A stretch of DNA of 64,000 nt from Clostridia bacterium (GTDB taxonomy: Bacteria > Bacillota > Clostridia > Oscillospirales > Acutalibacteraceae): assembly GCA_017416345.1 (NCBI GenBank), contig JAFQCR010000033.1:62001-126000 (forward strand). Direction: 5' to 3'. Below, in pieces: positions 1 through 8,152 of the stretch. Below the pieces are notes generated by a model. It saw only the letters and a program-made list of their open reading frames with translations. It had not been told where the DNA came from and did not search any database. The translations under genes were made by a program, and so were the position numbers. Each line of letters opens with the position of its first letter. Positions within the stretch are counted from its first letter, which is position 1.

Positions 1-708
1 CAGTTTATTATGACCAGAACATCACCAGGCGGCTTGTTACTGTTTGACACCAATATTAAGGTGAGCATTGAGGACTACAACATTACCGAAAACGCACAAA
101 ACGGCCTTGATGTTTCGGTAGAGGTAAAACTGAAACAATACCGAGATTACAGCACCAAAACCGTTACGATCACAACAACCACCGCCACCACAAAGCCAAC
201 GGGTAACACCTCAACGCAGACGGGCGGCGGCACTACGCCCAGCACCGGTGGAGGCTCAACCTCCGGCTCCGGATCCACCGCCTTTAAGGTGGGTGATGTG
301 GTGAAAATCACCGGCAACACCTATTATAACGGCGGTACCATACCAAGCTGGGTAAAGGTAAAAAATTGGATCGTTTACTCGGTAAGCGGTGATCGTGTTG
401 TTATCAATAAGAGCGTTGATGGCAAAAATGCAATTATGAGCCCCGTTAAGGCCTCAAACCTTGCACTTGTTTCCAGCAGCGGCTCTATAACCAAAACCGC
501 AACTGTTACAAATACACGAGAAACAACAACCGCCCCGAAAGTTACCACCTACACCGTTAAAAAAGGTGATACGCTTTGGGCGATTTCCAAAAAATACTTG
601 GGCAGCGGTGCCAAATACAACACCATTTATAATGCCAATAAGGGCATCATTAAAAATCCCAACCTCATTTATGTTGGGCAGGTGTTGACAATTCCCGCTG
701 TTAAGTAA
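1..708 (+). CDS. LysM-containing phage tail protein (5'-truncated)
   Basis: The reading frame is open to the window edge and its first in-frame ATG (position 10) lies inside a conserved-looking segment, so the true start is upstream. About 235 residues are visible. A Thr/Gly/Ser-rich linker (roughly 170-290 nt) leads to an SH3-like domain (about 280-475) with a G..YY.G..IPSWV pattern, then a C-terminal LysM module (from about 550) with the GDTLWAISKKYLG signature. XkdP/YqbP-type tail proteins of PBSX-like phages end in LysM; the role is inferred to be a baseplate-associated peptidoglycan-binding protein. A closely related SH3-like domain ends the endolysin further downstream. It overlaps the next gene by one base (TAATG). 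Confidence 0.8.
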   Translation, partial: QFIMTRTSPGGLLLFDTNIKVSIEDYNITENAQNGLDVSVEVKLKQYRDYSTKTVTITTTTATTKPTGNTSTQTGGGTTPSTGGGSTSGSGSTAFKVGDVVKITGNTYYNGGTIPSWVKVKNWIVYSVSGDRVVINKSVDGKNAIMSPVKASNLALVSSSGSITKTATVTNTRETTTAPKVTTYTVKKGDTLWAISKKYLGSGAKYNTIYNANKGIIKNPNLIYVGQVLTIPAVK

Positions 709-1673
709 TGACCTACGAGCTTTTTATCAAGCACGGCAACACCCTTTTGTACCCGCCCGTTGTTGACGGTGTAACAATAGAATGGGAACGCAAAGGGCAG
801 CCGGGCAAACTTACTTTCCAGGTAGTGAAAACAACCGCTTTGACCTTTGAGGAGGGCGATGCCTGCCGCTTTTCGGTGGATGGCAAGCCCTTATTTTATG
901 GCTTTGTGTTTGAAAAATCACGCACCGGGAGTAAGAGCGATATTATCAAGGTTACGGTGTACGATCAGCTGTATTACCTTAAAAACAAAGACACCTATGT
1001 GTATGCCAACAAAACGGCCACAGAGGTTGTAAAAATGATTGCACAAGACTTTGGGCTTAACCTCGGTACCCTTGAGGACACCGGCCATAAGATCGAGAGC
1101 CGCACCGAGGAAAACGCCCAAATGTTTGATGTGATCCAAAACGCTTTGGATGAAACACTCAAAGCAAAAACCCAAATGTATGTGCTGTATGACCAGGCGG
1201 GCAAGCTCACACTCACCAACATTGCCAATATGAAACTTGGCCTTGTGGTGAACGAGGACACCGCCGGCGATTATGACTATAAAAGCAGCATCGCCTCCAA
1301 CACATACAACCGCATTAAACTTGCCTATGAGGACAGCAATGCGGGTGCCCGTAAAATCTACATTGCACAAGACAGTAGCAACATTAACCAATGGGGCGTT
1401 TTGCAGTATTACGAAAAACTCAACGATCCTACAAATGCCCAGAGTATGGCTGACAGCTTGCTTAAACTGTATAATACCAAAAACCGTACCTTGAGCATTA
1501 AAAATGCCCTGGGCGATGTGCGGGTGCGTGCGGGCACGCTGTTGTTGGTTGTTTTAGGGCTTGGCGATATTAACCTCTCAAATTTCCTTTTGGTTGAGCA
1601 AGTCAAGCACACTTTCAAAGACAACCAGCACCTTATGGAGCTTAAATTAAGGGGTGGTGCTTTTGTCGCTTAA
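708..1673 (+). CDS. Baseplate hub protein, XkdQ/gpD-like
   Basis: The protein has 321 residues, close to B. subtilis XkdQ. An N-terminal segment with paired beta strands (VTIEWERKGQPGKLTFQV) and a central region (TATEVVKMIAQDFGL) are typical of the gpD/late-control hub family that forms the tail-tip trimer of contractile tails. The start ATG overlaps the stop of the LysM gene. It lies between the LysM gene and a DUF2577 gene, the usual order in PBSX-like phages. Function is assigned from family resemblance and order. Confidence 0.8.
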   Translation: MTYELFIKHGNTLLYPPVVDGVTIEWERKGQPGKLTFQVVKTTALTFEEGDACRFSVDGKPLFYGFVFEKSRTGSKSDIIKVTVYDQLYYLKNKDTYVYANKTATEVVKMIAQDFGLNLGTLEDTGHKIESRTEENAQMFDVIQNALDETLKAKTQMYVLYDQAGKLTLTNIANMKLGLVVNEDTAGDYDYKSSIASNTYNRIKLAYEDSNAGARKIYIAQDSSNINQWGVLQYYEKLNDPTNAQSMADSLLKLYNTKNRTLSIKNALGDVRVRAGTLLLVVLGLGDINLSNFLLVEQVKHTFKDNQHLMELKLRGGAFVA

Positions 1674-2055
1674 TGCTAATACCTGGATCAAAACTATTAA
1701 GCGGGCGGCTGTTGAGGCAGTCGAGGCACGCAAACCATTTGCATTGTGCCTTGGCGAGGTTATCCAAGCCAGCCCCCTTAAAATAAGCGTTGACCAAAAA
1801 ATGACACTCACCGTAGCCCAGCTAATGCTTACCGATGCTGTGCGGGATCACACGGTTTATATGACCGTTGACCACAATACCGAAAGCAAAAGCGGTGGCT
1901 CTGGTGATAGCTCTTTTGCCTCCCATAACCACGCCTATAAAGGTAAAAAAGCCTTTAAGGTGCACCGTGCCCTTAAAAAGGGCGAAAAGGTGATCCTGCT
2001 CCGGTGTGATGGCGGGCAAAAGTTTATAGTGCTGGATAGAGTGGAGGCTACATAA
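1654..2055 (+). CDS. DUF2577 phage tail protein (XkdR-like)
   Basis: This 133-residue protein has the DUF2577 layout: an N-terminal helix (NTWIKTIKRAAVEAVEARKP), a small beta domain with a statement of QASPLKISVDQKMTL type, a His-containing middle (SHNHAYKG) and a closing beta barrel (KGEKVILLRCDGGQKFIVLDR). Start options are GTG at 1654 or 1657; both overlap the upstream gene by about 20 bases, suggesting translational coupling. Members sit in the baseplate operon of PBSX-type phages; the exact role is unknown. Confidence 0.75.
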   Translation: MVLLSLNANTWIKTIKRAAVEAVEARKPFALCLGEVIQASPLKISVDQKMTLTVAQLMLTDAVRDHTVYMTVDHNTESKSGGSGDSSFASHNHAYKGKKAFKVHRALKKGEKVILLRCDGGQKFIVLDRVEAT

Positions 2056-2474
2056 TGGCAGAATTACAGTATTTGCCCACAACGGGCGATGATCTTGACC
2101 TTTTGGAGTACGCCCTTGAGCAGCAACCCTCTTACACCTACAAGCTGGATATTGACAAAGGGCGTATTAAGGGTATGACGGATGAGGCAGATGCGATGCT
2201 CCAGGCCGTTTACCTTATCCTATCTGTGGAAAGGTACCAATGCCCCATATATTCCTACAACTACGGCGTGGAGCTTGCTGACCTTATAGGACAGCCCAAG
2301 GACTATGTTATGAGTGAGGCAAAGCGCCGAATTACTGAGGCCTTAACGCAGGATGATCGCATTGAGAGCGTTGACGAATGGGCCTTTGAAACAACCAAAA
2401 ACTCCGTAATTGTTACCTTTGTGGTGCATACGATTTTTGGCGATATTGAAACAACAAAGGAGGTGGCGGTATGA
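2055..2474 (+). CDS. DUF2634 phage baseplate protein (XkdS, gp25-like)
   Basis: The 139-residue product resembles XkdS/DUF2634, distantly related to the gpW/gp25 baseplate wedge family: an N-terminal Tyr-rich segment, a middle helix (MLQAVYLILSVERYQCPIYS) and a C-terminal strand pair ending in VVHTIFGDIETTKEVAV. It overlaps its neighbours at both ends by 1-4 bases. It is inferred to be the wedge component that bridges hub and baseplate J protein. Confidence 0.78.
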   Translation: MAELQYLPTTGDDLDLLEYALEQQPSYTYKLDIDKGRIKGMTDEADAMLQAVYLILSVERYQCPIYSYNYGVELADLIGQPKDYVMSEAKRRITEALTQDDRIESVDEWAFETTKNSVIVTFVVHTIFGDIETTKEVAV

Positions 2475-3697
2475 GCTTATTTGAGGATCGTACCTTTGAA
2501 AACTTGCTTGCAAGTGCACTTGCAAGGGTACCCTCCACCCTTGATAAGAGGGAGGGCTCCCTGGTGTATAACGGCAATGCCCCGGCAATGGCAGAGCTGG
2601 CACAGTTATACATTGGCCTTGATTTTGTATTTACGGCCACATATATTGCCACCGCACCCCGTGAGTACCTTATTGAGCGTGCAAAGGACCGTGGGCTGAC
2701 ACCCAAAGCGGCAAGTGCTGCCGTGTTCCGTGCAGAGTTTAATATTGAGGTGCCCGTGGGTGCCCGCTTTTCCTGCGAGGATCTTAACTTTTATGTAAGT
2801 GAGAGGTTGGCAGGCGATGATACCGAAACAGGCCTCAGCCACAGGCTGGTATGTGAAACTGCCGGCACGGTGGCCAATGATTACACCGGGGCACTTATCC
2901 CCATTGAGTACATTGACGGGCTTACATCGGCAAATATCGTTGAGCTGCTTATCCCTGGCGATGATGAGGAGGAAACGGAGGTATTTAGGCAAAGGATCCT
3001 GGATGCCCTCCAATCGCAGGCGTTTGGTGGAAACCAAGCAGATTACAAGCAAAAGGTGTTAAGCATTGACGGTGTGGCCGCCGTAAAGGTGCACCCCGTC
3101 TGGAACGCTGACACACCGCCCGCACAGTTTATACCCTCTGCCGAGGTGCAGGCGTGGTTTGATGCGGGTATGAGTGGCGTTACTGATACCGCCGCAAAGG
3201 CGTGGATCACAGCCATATACAATGCAGCCCTTAACAAAAAGCTCACGGTGGGCGGCACGGTCCGCTTGGTTGTTATGGCTGCCAACAATTCTGCACCCTC
3301 CGAGGAGCTTATTGATGTGGTGCAGAGCACTATTGATCCCACCCAAAATGCGGGTGAGGGTGTGGGCCTTGCCCCTATTGGCCACATTGTAAAGGTGGAT
3401 GGCGTTAAGCTCACCACCATTGATGTGCACACCAATATCACCCTTACAGCAGGCTGGGCGTGGGCAAACGCAAAGCCTTACATTGAGGCGGTAATTGATA
3501 AGTATTTCAACGAGCTTGCCGAGGCGTGGGAGGGTGCCACAAACCTTATTGTGCGTATATCCCAAATTGAAAGCAGGATCCTCCAGGAGTGCTCCGCTTT
3601 TGTTATGGATATTAACGGCACCACGCTGAACGGAGCCACGGCCAACATCACTCTGGGTGAGGACTACATCCCCAAGCGAGGTGCCGTAAATGAATGA
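2471..3697 (+). CDS. Baseplate J-like protein (XkdT)
   Basis: The 408-residue protein carries the baseplate J / gp47 pattern: an N-terminal helical region with VPSTLDKREGSLVYN and PAMAELAQLYI, a central beta domain (ARFSCEDLNFYVSE), the conserved ETEVFRQRILDALQSQAFGGNQADYKQ segment and a C-terminal helical part ending in GEDYIPKRGAV. It forms the baseplate wedge in contractile tails. Length is slightly above XkdT. ATGA overlaps on both sides couple it to the flanking genes. Confidence 0.88.
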   Translation: MSLFEDRTFENLLASALARVPSTLDKREGSLVYNGNAPAMAELAQLYIGLDFVFTATYIATAPREYLIERAKDRGLTPKAASAAVFRAEFNIEVPVGARFSCEDLNFYVSERLAGDDTETGLSHRLVCETAGTVANDYTGALIPIEYIDGLTSANIVELLIPGDDEEETEVFRQRILDALQSQAFGGNQADYKQKVLSIDGVAAVKVHPVWNADTPPAQFIPSAEVQAWFDAGMSGVTDTAAKAWITAIYNAALNKKLTVGGTVRLVVMAANNSAPSEELIDVVQSTIDPTQNAGEGVGLAPIGHIVKVDGVKLTTIDVHTNITLTAGWAWANAKPYIEAVIDKYFNELAEAWEGATNLIVRISQIESRILQECSAFVMDINGTTLNGATANITLGEDYIPKRGAVNE

Positions 3698-4310
3698 TAG
3701 AAAACTTATTGACTACCTCCCGCCGGTGCTTAGATCCGTTATGGAGTTTATGGCCATAACGGATGCACAGCAGCCGGAGTTTGAGAGGGCTTGGGCTGCC
3801 CTTAACTTGGTGATGGATAATCAATTTATTGATACCGCCACCGAGGAGGGCGTTGCGGTGTGGGAAAAGGAGCTCAATATCACACCGCTTAATACGGAAA
3901 CGCTTGAGGAGCGTAAACAGCGTATAAAAACCGCCTGGACCTATGGCGTGGTTTATACCTATAATTGGCTGGTGAATTGGTTAAAAACCTCCTGCGGTGA
4001 AACAAACCGCTTGCCCACCATCAATGATTACACCCTCCGTGCAGCGTTGCCCGTTTCTGTTGACTACATAAGAATTTTGGAGGATATGAGGCGGTATGTA
4101 TCGGCCAATGTGCTTATAGATCCACTCATCCTGCTTACCAAAATTGAAATGACACACTTTGCAGGTGCCGCTTTCCGGCACTCGGTGCGCCAGACAATGC
4201 AAACACCGGCGTGGGATATGGATAACATAAACCTGCTTACCGATGAAAACGGCATTGTGCTTATGGAGGAGGCAGGCAGCAAAATAATGTATGAGGAGGT
4301 TGTTGTATGA
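3690..4310 (+). CDS. DUF2313 (YmfQ/XkdU-like) tail protein
   Basis: At 206 residues this matches the YmfQ/DUF2313 family, which follows baseplate J in Mu-, P2- and PBSX-like phages. Seen: an N-terminal RKLIDYLPPVLRSVMEF start, TEEGVAVWEKELNITPL, and LEERKQRIKTAWTYGV, all typical of the family. It overlaps baseplate J by 8 bases and the tail fibre gene by 4. It probably connects wedge and fibre. Confidence 0.82.
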   Translation: MNDRKLIDYLPPVLRSVMEFMAITDAQQPEFERAWAALNLVMDNQFIDTATEEGVAVWEKELNITPLNTETLEERKQRIKTAWTYGVVYTYNWLVNWLKTSCGETNRLPTINDYTLRAALPVSVDYIRILEDMRRYVSANVLIDPLILLTKIEMTHFAGAAFRHSVRQTMQTPAWDMDNINLLTDENGIVLMEEAGSKIMYEEVVV

Positions 4311-5590
4311 CACCTAATTTGACCGATGCCGGCAAAAACCTTTTGCTCCGTGCATTAACAGGTGAAACCATCACCTTTACCAAAATACAGCTTGGTAACG
4401 GTCCTGCCCAGGATGCGAGAACGGCAACAGGCTTGATAAACCCCTTGCTTACCGTTGAGCTTTCCAAAATTGAGGTTGGTGAGGAATATGTTACCCTTAC
4501 AGCTGCATTTACAAACGGTACTGTAACAAGCGGCTTTCACATTACGGAGGCGGGCTTTTATGCCAAGGATCCGGATGATGATAGCAAAGAGCTTTTGTAT
4601 GCCCTTGGCAACGAGGATGAAAGCACCGCCGACTATGTACCGAATAACGCAAACCGCATCCTTGAAATGGAGTTTAATGCTTTGCTTTTCATAGGCGATG
4701 CGGAAAATGTGGCGGCGGCAATTAACAGCTCCCTTGTTTATGCCTCTGCTGCTGACCTTGAGGCCCACACCGGAAATGTGGAAAACCCGCACAATGTTAC
4801 AAAGGAGCAGGTGGGGCTCGGCAATGTTCCCAACAGGAGCACCAACGATCAAACGCCCACCTATGAAACCGCAACCACCTTTGCAACCCTTACCTCCGGT
4901 GAAAAGGTAAGCACCGCCTTTGGTAAAATCAAGCTGGCGATCACTAACCTTATTAACCACATTGCCAACAGGAGCAACCCGCACGGCGTAACAGCGGCAC
5001 AGGTAAATGCTGCGGCAAAATCGCACACGCATAACGCCTCCGACATCAACGCCGGCACGGTGCCCGTTGCCCGTGGTGGTACAGGTACAACCTCTTTCCC
5101 AAACGGTGCCCTGGTGCAGGGTACGGGTGGCGCATACCTCAAGTATTTGCAGGGGGCGGGTGCTTTGTATGCTACCTCTACCGGCAACCCCCGTTTTGGC
5201 ACCCTGCCCGTTTCTATGGGAGGCACGGGCGTTACCACGCTTAATGCGTTGCTTGAGCTCGTTGCACAAAACCTCTTTGTTACCGGTATGTATGACGGTA
5301 ACAACACGCAGGGGCGTGTAATTGATCTGGGCTTTACCCCCAAAGCGGTATTGCTTTTTGATGCCGAGGGTAATACCCACGATGATGTTGACGATCTGCA
5401 CGGCGGCTTGGCATTGCGTAATTACAATGTTATCAGCCGTAATGCCTCTAATACCTACACCACAACCTGGAGCAATACATATTGCGTGCTGGGCATCGTA
5501 ACAAATGGTTTTAGAGTGAATTACTACACGAGCCAAGAGATAAGATCCAATGAAAGCGGCCACCGCTATTATTACATTGCATTTAGATAA
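4307..5590 (+). CDS. Phage tail fibre / collar fibre protein
   Basis: The 427-residue protein starts with a DUF3751-type collar-fibre N-domain (MTPNLTDAGKNLLLRAL, ITFTKIQLGNG). Fibre repeats follow: HNVTKEQVGLGNVPN, a second NPHGVTAAQVNAAAKSHTH element, and two GGTGxT repeats (VARGGTGTTSFPNGALVQG and SMGGTGVTTLNALL) typical of trimeric fibre shafts. The C-terminal 110 residues should be the tip domain. This is a fibre distinct from the diversified protein encoded next but one, so the phage seems to carry two adhesin-like proteins. Confidence 0.83.
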   Translation: MTPNLTDAGKNLLLRALTGETITFTKIQLGNGPAQDARTATGLINPLLTVELSKIEVGEEYVTLTAAFTNGTVTSGFHITEAGFYAKDPDDDSKELLYALGNEDESTADYVPNNANRILEMEFNALLFIGDAENVAAAINSSLVYASAADLEAHTGNVENPHNVTKEQVGLGNVPNRSTNDQTPTYETATTFATLTSGEKVSTAFGKIKLAITNLINHIANRSNPHGVTAAQVNAAAKSHTHNASDINAGTVPVARGGTGTTSFPNGALVQGTGGAYLKYLQGAGALYATSTGNPRFGTLPVSMGGTGVTTLNALLELVAQNLFVTGMYDGNNTQGRVIDLGFTPKAVLLFDAEGNTHDDVDDLHGGLALRNYNVISRNASNTYTTTWSNTYCVLGIVTNGFRVNYYTSQEIRSNESGHRYYYIAFR

Positions 5591-5592
5591 GA

Positions 5593-5600
5593 GGGGGGGG
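5593..5600 (+). repeat. G8 homopolymer tract behind the tail fibre stop
   Basis: Eight consecutive G bases lie three bases after the tail-fibre stop codon and nine bases before the next ATG. The tract probably acts as, or modulates, the ribosome binding region of the small downstream gene. Because it lies outside both reading frames, length change would alter translation rate, not frame. Confidence 0.5.
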
Positions 5601-5609
5601 TAAAGTGAT

Positions 5610-5834
5610 ATGATTACAAAACTCAAAGAGGGTAACACCTATGTTGTTGACAATGAGGGCATTTATACGGAGTTTGTCTGTGATGAGCCCGCCGATGTGC
5701 TGAACTTGCCAACGGGTGCAAATTCCTCCAGCCTTGACAGGCCACGCCCCGGTAGCACGGCGGTTATCACCAGCACCCAAGAGGTGTATGTGCTTACCAA
5801 TCAGCGTGTATGGGTTGCACTTGTAGAGGGGTGA
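5610..5834 (+). CDS. Small phage protein of unknown function
   Basis: This 74-residue acidic, beta-rich protein has no recognised domain. It begins ITKLKEGNTYVVDNEGIYTEF and ends VLTNQRVWVALVEG. It sits between the tail fibre and another small gene ahead of the DGR target, on the same strand with short spacing, so it belongs to the tail/host-recognition cluster. The leader is the G-rich tract rather than a clear AGGAGG. It could be a fibre accessory or head-tail decoration protein; nothing in the sequence decides. Confidence 0.55.
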   Translation: MITKLKEGNTYVVDNEGIYTEFVCDEPADVLNLPTGANSSSLDRPRPGSTAVITSTQEVYVLTNQRVWVALVEG

Positions 5835-5838
5835 TAAT

Positions 5839-6024
5839 ATGGCAAATATGGCTGTGTTAAAGCCCTTACCCCAAGACAATAACCCCATAACCCTTTTGCT
5901 TATGCGTAAAGGTAAAAGCAAGGTTATTGAGCCGCCTGCCGGCTCCGTGTTCCTTGCTGACGAAAACAACAGGCTCCTCCGTGATGAACGGGGAGCCTAT
6001 TTACTTGAAAATAAGGAGGAGTAA
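5839..6024 (+). CDS. Small phage protein of unknown function
   Basis: The predicted 61-residue product has no recognised family. Its C-terminal half (VFLADENNRLLRDERGAYLL) is charged and likely folded. It starts four bases after the previous gene and ends six bases before the DGR target, so the three are probably co-transcribed and perhaps co-assembled. Confidence 0.5.
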   Translation: MANMAVLKPLPQDNNPITLLLMRKGKSKVIEPPAGSVFLADENNRLLRDERGAYLLENKEE

Positions 6025-6030
6025 ACCACT

Positions 6031-7812
6031 ATGGCAAATACTGTTTCGGTTGTTGAAAAACCCATCCCCGAAAAAGTAAGCAAAGAGGCTTATGTGCTCG
6101 GCATCCAGGATGATGGATCCGGCAAGCAAGCCCTTTACCGCTTGCCCCTTAATGAGGTGCGTGCAAACGGTGCAAATGACCTGTTTATTATCCCGGCTCT
6201 TATTGAGCAGTACGGTACCAAGCAGGCATTTATTGTGTTTGTAAACGCTAATGCCGAATATGACAGCCTCACCAACCTTGCGGATCGTTTCTTTAAGGCT
6301 GCGGCCTCGGCGGTTACGCAAACCTATACCTCACAATTTTACCGCTATAACACCAGCAACAGCTCCCTTGGTACCAAGATGGCTGACAATGAGGGGCTTG
6401 TTTGTACCCCCTCCACCATTGCCACCGCCGGCCAGGATGATTATGCAGACCTCCCGCTGTTTGCTTGCTTTGATGTAAACTATACCATTGATGCAAACAG
6501 CCTTGAGCCTGTTATCCACGCCATTAAGGGCGTATATGGTGCATTTACTGCACAGCCTGTGGATAGCTTTGTGGGTGTTATGCAAATGACCGGCTATGTA
6601 CGCCGCAGCGGTGATGAAACCACCAAAACCGTGGAATACAAGGCACAGTATGCCGAGGGCTTTATGCCTCTGCCGGAGGCTGTGCGTGCATCCGATAATG
6701 GCGTGCGTGGTTTTGTTATCCACGCCAAGTATGCCGCAGGCTTTGATGCAAACGGTTTGCTTTCCAGCGTTTCCGGTGTACAGCCCGCAACCTACCGCCC
6801 CGGCTCCGAGGGCTCTGCCTCGATCAGCCACAACGGCCAAATTAACCTTTGGCGTGCAAGGGGCAACCAGTATGCGGGCTCCAGCCTTTGTGATAGCGCA
6901 TTTATGCAGCTTATGCTTGAGATCAAGTACGCAGAGCTCGGCAACAATGCTGTTATGAAAGGCTGCCAGTATTACTACACTACCACAGCCATTGCGGCTG
7001 TTTCGGAAAGCGGTGTAAACCGCATTGTGCTTACCGCATCCAACGCCAACTATTTTATTGTTGGCTCCCGTGTTTCCATCGGTACCGGCACAGACCGTGC
7101 AAAAGCAACTTGCTACGATGTACACGATATTGCCACCATTGCAAGCATTGAGGATGTTACCATTGACGGTACCGCCTACAAGGCCGTTGTTTTAGACACA
7201 GAGGCTGTTTTCAACACGGAGGCAGGTGTGCATTACCTTGTACCGCAGCCGTGGCTCACGGGCTCCACAGACGGTGTGCAGGGCAACGATGGCAGCCCAT
7301 ACAGCAACACCAACGGCAAAGAGCCCTTTAAGATCCAGGGCATTGAGGTGCTGCTTGGTATGTATGAGGTGCTGGGCGATATTACCCTTTACGAGGATGC
7401 AGAGGTGGGCTACACCGTTTATGCGGACCGTAAGGCGGCTGACATCGTAAGCGGCAAGGCGGGTGCCAATGCCGTAACACTTGGCATTATTCCCAAAGAG
7501 GAGGCGGCTGCGTGGAAATACAACGCAGAGCTTAATTGGGATGCTAATAACCAGGAAAGCTATATGATCCCCACACAGTTTAACGGCACCAGCACAACCG
7601 GCTACCGTTCCGCAACATACCGTGATGCTTTGGCTACCGTTGGCTGGCGTGAGTGGCGGGCCTTTGGCTATTTGGGCGTTGGCGGCTCCTGCGGCCTTGC
7701 GTGTGCTAGTTTGAACGGTGCCCTCGGTGCTGCTCACTGGTACATCGGCGCCCGCCCGTGTGGATCCGGTGGCAACCGGGGTGAATTTACGCCGGCTGTG
7801 GCCGGCGTATAA
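6031..7812 (+). CDS. DGR target: phage receptor-binding protein with C-terminal variable region
   Basis: The 593-residue protein is the target of the retroelement behind it. An AGGAGG-like site (AAGGAGGA) precedes the ATG. Most of the protein shows no domain I can name. The C-terminal portion from about residue 540 (WREWRAFGY ... HWYIGARPCGS) has the W..IGARP ending seen in C-type-lectin-fold DGR variable proteins. Residues 542-576 are encoded by the VR. Compared with the template, codons 543, 547, 549, 550, 553, 558, 560, 563, 567, 569 and 571 have changed amino acid, while Asn562 is an unchanged AAC codon and Pro576 changed silently. Position in the tail operon supports a role as tip adhesin, as for Mtd of phage BPP-1. 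Lectin fold is inference. Confidence 0.88.
   Translation: MANTVSVVEKPIPEKVSKEAYVLGIQDDGSGKQALYRLPLNEVRANGANDLFIIPALIEQYGTKQAFIVFVNANAEYDSLTNLADRFFKAAASAVTQTYTSQFYRYNTSNSSLGTKMADNEGLVCTPSTIATAGQDDYADLPLFACFDVNYTIDANSLEPVIHAIKGVYGAFTAQPVDSFVGVMQMTGYVRRSGDETTKTVEYKAQYAEGFMPLPEAVRASDNGVRGFVIHAKYAAGFDANGLLSSVSGVQPATYRPGSEGSASISHNGQINLWRARGNQYAGSSLCDSAFMQLMLEIKYAELGNNAVMKGCQYYYTTTAIAAVSESGVNRIVLTASNANYFIVGSRVSIGTGTDRAKATCYDVHDIATIASIEDVTIDGTAYKAVVLDTEAVFNTEAGVHYLVPQPWLTGSTDGVQGNDGSPYSNTNGKEPFKIQGIEVLLGMYEVLGDITLYEDAEVGYTVYADRKAADIVSGKAGANAVTLGIIPKEEAAAWKYNAELNWDANNQESYMIPTQFNGTSTTGYRSATYRDALATVGWREWRAFGYLGVGGSCGLACASLNGALGAAHWYIGARPCGSGGNRGEFTPAVAGV
7653..7758 (+). repeat. DGR variable repeat (VR)
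   Basis: The VR is 106 bases at the 3' end of the target gene, aligned without gaps to the template repeat 221 bases downstream. All 17 differences fall opposite a template adenine (A to G, T or C); 82 non-adenine positions are identical. A GC-rich block of 14 bases (ATCGGCGCCCGCCC, 7744-7757) closes the shared region. After it, homology drops with a non-adenine difference (G versus C at 7760), as expected near an initiation-of-mutagenic-homology site. Confidence 0.95.
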
Positions 7813-7830
7813 GAGGGGCGGTAGCCCCTC
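7789..7830 (+). promoter_or_regulatory. Two tandem tetraloop hairpins downstream of the VR
   Basis: The first is a perfect 8-bp stem, ACGCCGGC / GCCGGCGT, with loop TGTG (7789-7808), covering the last codons of the target. The second is a perfect 7-bp stem, GAGGGGC / GCCCCTC, with loop GGTA (7813-7830), just after the stop. In phage BPP-1 a GC-rich hairpin or cruciform with a 4-base loop just behind the VR is needed for target recognition; the same role is inferred here. Neither has a T-run, so a terminator is less likely. Confidence 0.75.
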
Positions 7831-7873
7831 AATAAGGGATGTGCTGTGGACCCTGGTGCCCTTTGTCCTTGCT

Positions 7874-7979
7874 GTGGCAGGCCTTTGGCAATTTGAACAA
7901 TGGCGGCAACTGCGGCCTTGCGTATGCTAATTTGAACAATGCCCTCGGTAATGCTAACTGGAACATCGGCGCCCGCCCA
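7874..7979 (+). repeat. DGR template repeat (TR)
   Basis: This is the 106-base donor copy of the VR, lying outside any gene between target and reverse transcriptase. It holds 24 adenines, 21 of them in AAY, TAT or CAG codons when read in the target frame. Most sit in AAT/AAC codons, which under adenine mutagenesis can give about 15 amino acids without stops. The TR is followed by 173 bases of non-coding sequence up to the RT start, likely part of the TR RNA. A short open frame across the TR is only its translation. Confidence 0.95.
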
Positions 7980-8152
7980 TCTGGTAAGATTTTTAATTAT
8001 TACGCAGTACATTCCTTGGTGTAAAAGCCAAAAATTGAGATGTAACCGGCACCGCTATTGCGGCGGTTGTGGTGTATGAGGCCACAGCCGGAGGTTAGTA
8101 GAAAAACCGAAAGCCTTTGTGCTCAACCAGACGATCATTAAGGAGGGATGGC

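Noticed and set aside
4355-5638. 427-residue minus-strand open frame
   Set aside because: Antisense to the tail fibre gene; no family match and no ribosome site of note.
7839-8024. Plus-strand 61-residue frame between DGR target and RT
   Set aside because: It is only the translated template repeat; no good ribosome site and the TR is a donor RNA.
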